DNA of 64,000 nucleotides, taken from contig NZ_JAIUZR010000003.1 of NCBI RefSeq assembly GCF_020171465.1, positions 620,001 to 684,000 of the forward strand, given 5' to 3'. Positions within the stretch are counted from its first letter, which is position 1. The number at the start of each line of letters is the position of its first letter. Below, one piece after another: positions 59,273-64,000 of this stretch. Source of the stretch: Lutimonas saemankumensis. Its GTDB lineage: Bacteria > Bacteroidota > Bacteroidia > Flavobacteriales > Flavobacteriaceae. A program made the translations under genes and the position numbers. The notes beneath the pieces were generated by a model. The model was not told the origin of the DNA. It was given only the letters and a program-made list of their open reading frames with translations, and searched no databases.

Positions 59273-59800
59273 ATGAAAAAAATCGCTTTTATACTGCTGT
59301 TTTTCAGTTTACAGGCTTTTTCACAGTTCCATAAAATGGATTCCTTAGGCAGCTTCTATGTTATTGATTATAAGCTGGTTTGGCAAAAATGGTATCCCTT
59401 GGAAGATAAGGCAACGCTGGACCGAATGTTAAAAAGCAATGATTTCACCTCGGATCTTGACATCTCGAAATTTACCAAATCCACCAAAACCAAACCCTAC
59501 AGACTGATAGGTGATAATCTTCCGGAATACGCACAACACGATTATGAGGCTTTTCTTTATCTGGATATAATCGGTGGGCGATACCGAGTTACCATCAAAC
59601 AGATCGTATTCCCTGATTTTATTGAAAAAGAATATTACAACGGAAGGCGCATGCATAATCCCCGAGGTACCCTTGAACAATACATTTTACGACAGGATGG
59701 ATTGATTAAACGGAACAATGTCACGATCAATGTGCTCAATACCTTCGATACGGCGTTTTCACAGATCTTTGACCCCATGGCAGGTCTGGGTTACGAGTAA
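59273..59800 (+). CDS. Small secreted protein of unknown function
   Basis: A 175-residue exported protein: signal peptide at residues 1-17 (QAFSQ), then a mixed alpha/beta domain. Landmarks are VIDYKLVWQKWYPLEDKATL, YEAFLYLDIIGGRYRVTIKQIVF, and NVLNTFDTAFSQIFD near the C-terminus. It could be a DUF4468-like (TBP-like fold) protein, but I cannot confirm it. It follows ferredoxin by 21 bases and ends 1 base from the convergent panE stop. Confidence 0.7.
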   Translation: MKKIAFILLFFSLQAFSQFHKMDSLGSFYVIDYKLVWQKWYPLEDKATLDRMLKSNDFTSDLDISKFTKSTKTKPYRLIGDNLPEYAQHDYEAFLYLDIIGGRYRVTIKQIVFPDFIEKEYYNGRRMHNPRGTLEQYILRQDGLIKRNNVTINVLNTFDTAFSQIFDPMAGLGYE

Positions 59801-59801
59801 A

Positions 59802-60734
59802 TTACCCCCTTGCCGTTTCTCTGGCCTTTAATTCCATGGGCCTTAGGGAATAATAGATAAAATCATTTACCGGAGTTTCAATTTCCAGTTCATCTCCCTT
59901 TCTAACGATAAAACCATTGAAATTTTCCAGTTCACTGGGTCTTCCCTCCATCATATCTCGTTGCAGGGACATCGTTGTGTTATAATCTATTTTATCGATG
60001 ATCTCAAAACACTTCTCAAGGTCTTGTTCAACAAGTTCAACCTCAAGTGCCTGACCTATCGTGATAATTTCATTTGCGGTCTGAACCAGGACATTTCTCA
60101 AATAATTATCCTCCCTCATCACACCAAGAACACTTCGGGTCAGGGCCCCGGCAGCACTGATAGAAGCTATAAATAAGAATTTGATCCAGACATCACGTTG
60201 AATATTCCCTGAAATTCTGTTTTTAAAACCAGCCTGGTCAAAAGCACTTTTGATCTTTTTGACCCGTTCACTTAGCGAATGATCTATTTCACCAAATACA
60301 ATTTCCGGTTCGTAGCTAAAATGATCAATGACCCCAGGGCTCTCAATTTTACTTACGATCCTGCAAAGGCCCGCAATCAGATTGCGTTTGTTTAAAATCT
60401 TTAGAAGCCTCTCTGCATTGTCAGCTCCATTTTGCAGCGGTAGGACCGTAGCATGTGCTGGGAGCAAGGGTTTGATCTGCCTGGCGATAGATTCAATTTG
60501 CCAGGATTTGACACACAGCAACACAAGCTCGCAATTTCTGATACTGTCAAAATTGTCCTCCACCTTGGGGTTGATATGAAAGTCCCCTTTGATACTTTTG
60601 ACTTCTAGCCCCTTTTGTTTAAGAGCCTGAAAAGTAGCTCCTCTTGCTATAAATGTTGTTGAATGACCGGCCAGGGCTAGTTTGCCTCCAAAATACCCTC
60701 CAACGCCACCCACACCTATAATAACGATATGCAT
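59802..60734 (-). CDS. panE: 2-dehydropantoate 2-reductase
   Basis: A 310-residue NADPH-dependent reductase of pantothenate synthesis. It starts at the ATG at 60734 (MHIVIIGVGGVGGYFGG, the Rossmann GxGxxG), preferred over 60803. Landmarks: LPLQNGADNAERL (the NADPH/substrate Asn in NGxxN), VWIKFLFIASISAAGALTR with the catalytic Lys (WIKFLFIA), and MQRDMMEGRPSELENFNG (Glu-Asn substrate contacts; here LQRDMMEGRPSELENF). The family also contains opine-type or ketopantoate-like reductases; PanE is most likely. Confidence 0.88.
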   Translation of the reverse strand: MHIVIIGVGGVGGYFGGKLALAGHSTTFIARGATFQALKQKGLEVKSIKGDFHINPKVEDNFDSIRNCELVLLCVKSWQIESIARQIKPLLPAHATVLPLQNGADNAERLLKILNKRNLIAGLCRIVSKIESPGVIDHFSYEPEIVFGEIDHSLSERVKKIKSAFDQAGFKNRISGNIQRDVWIKFLFIASISAAGALTRSVLGVMREDNYLRNVLVQTANEIITIGQALEVELVEQDLEKCFEIIDKIDYNTTMSLQRDMMEGRPSELENFNGFIVRKGDELEIETPVNDFIYYSLRPMELKARETARG

Positions 60735-60826
60735 GTCATAATTTTCCTTAAAAGTAGTGATTCTTATCATAAGAAAAAGTGTACCGGATAAACTTCGATA
60801 CACTTCTTTACTTACGACATTGTTTA

Positions 60827-64000
<3,174 letters not shown>

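Overview
This 64 kb window is a stretch of ordinary chromosome from a member of the Bacteroidota, most likely a (probably marine) flavobacterium. The evidence is a type IX secretion cargo with a type B C-terminal domain followed by a PorP/SprF-family protein (16428-20567), DUF4421 and START-like proteins typical of that phylum, A-rich rather than Shine-Dalgarno leaders, and several promoters of the Bacteroidota form TTG-N19/20-TATATTTG. The DNA is AT-rich throughout. I see no phage, insertion sequence, CRISPR array or rRNA operon; one tRNA gene is present.

Layout. 1-1.2 kb: end of rlmH and a DUF808 membrane protein. 1.3-9.5 kb, minus strand: the least understood block, with three tandem secreted DUF3604 proteins (PHP-like metal-binding motifs), a membrane-anchored parvulin isomerase, a HupE/UreJ-type metal transporter and a small membrane protein. 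9.6-16.2 kb: rdgB, the topoisomerase IV pair parE-parC, pssA and a SYLF-domain protein. 16.4-21.1 kb: the T9SS cargo and its SprF-like partner, a 22-codon ORF that encodes little more than a signal peptide, and a small secreted protein. 21.2-24.4 kb, minus strand: kdsD-tatC-DUF1801-lptB (KDO synthesis, Tat export, LPS export). 24.5-33.9 kb: a RecQ that lacks its zinc cysteines, PPK2, a ZIP transporter, two methyltransferases, a GNAT enzyme, DUF4421, tRNA-Met, a START-like protein, a class IV aminotransferase and YqgE. 33.9-37.8 kb, minus strand: an NadR-like ATPase, a second RecQ with intact zinc ligands, fmt, and HU with its own promoter. 37.9-43.3 kb: DUF493, three parvulin/SurA-like envelope chaperone genes in one run, and a MoxR ATPase. 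43.3-49.3 kb: rpsA, glmM, a class V aminotransferase and DUF1697. 49.3-58.8 kb: two lipid A-type acyltransferases, rhomboid, yidC, an M20 peptidase, hisS, folE and a LuxC-like acyl-CoA reductase. 58.9-64 kb: ferredoxin, a secreted hypothetical, panE and a lipoprotein GH2 beta-galactosidase that runs off the window end.

Much of the window serves the cell envelope: outer-membrane protein folding (SurA-like set), inner-membrane insertion (YidC, TatC), LPS synthesis and export (KdsD, LptB, LpxL-like pair), phospholipid synthesis (PssA) and T9SS export. The observations most worth following are the DUF3604/parvulin/HupE block, a ribosomal protein S1 that carries an N-terminal DUF2853-like domain on a charged linker, and a hairpin at the predicted 5' end of the rpsA transcript. 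Family names come from recognising motifs; no database search was run.
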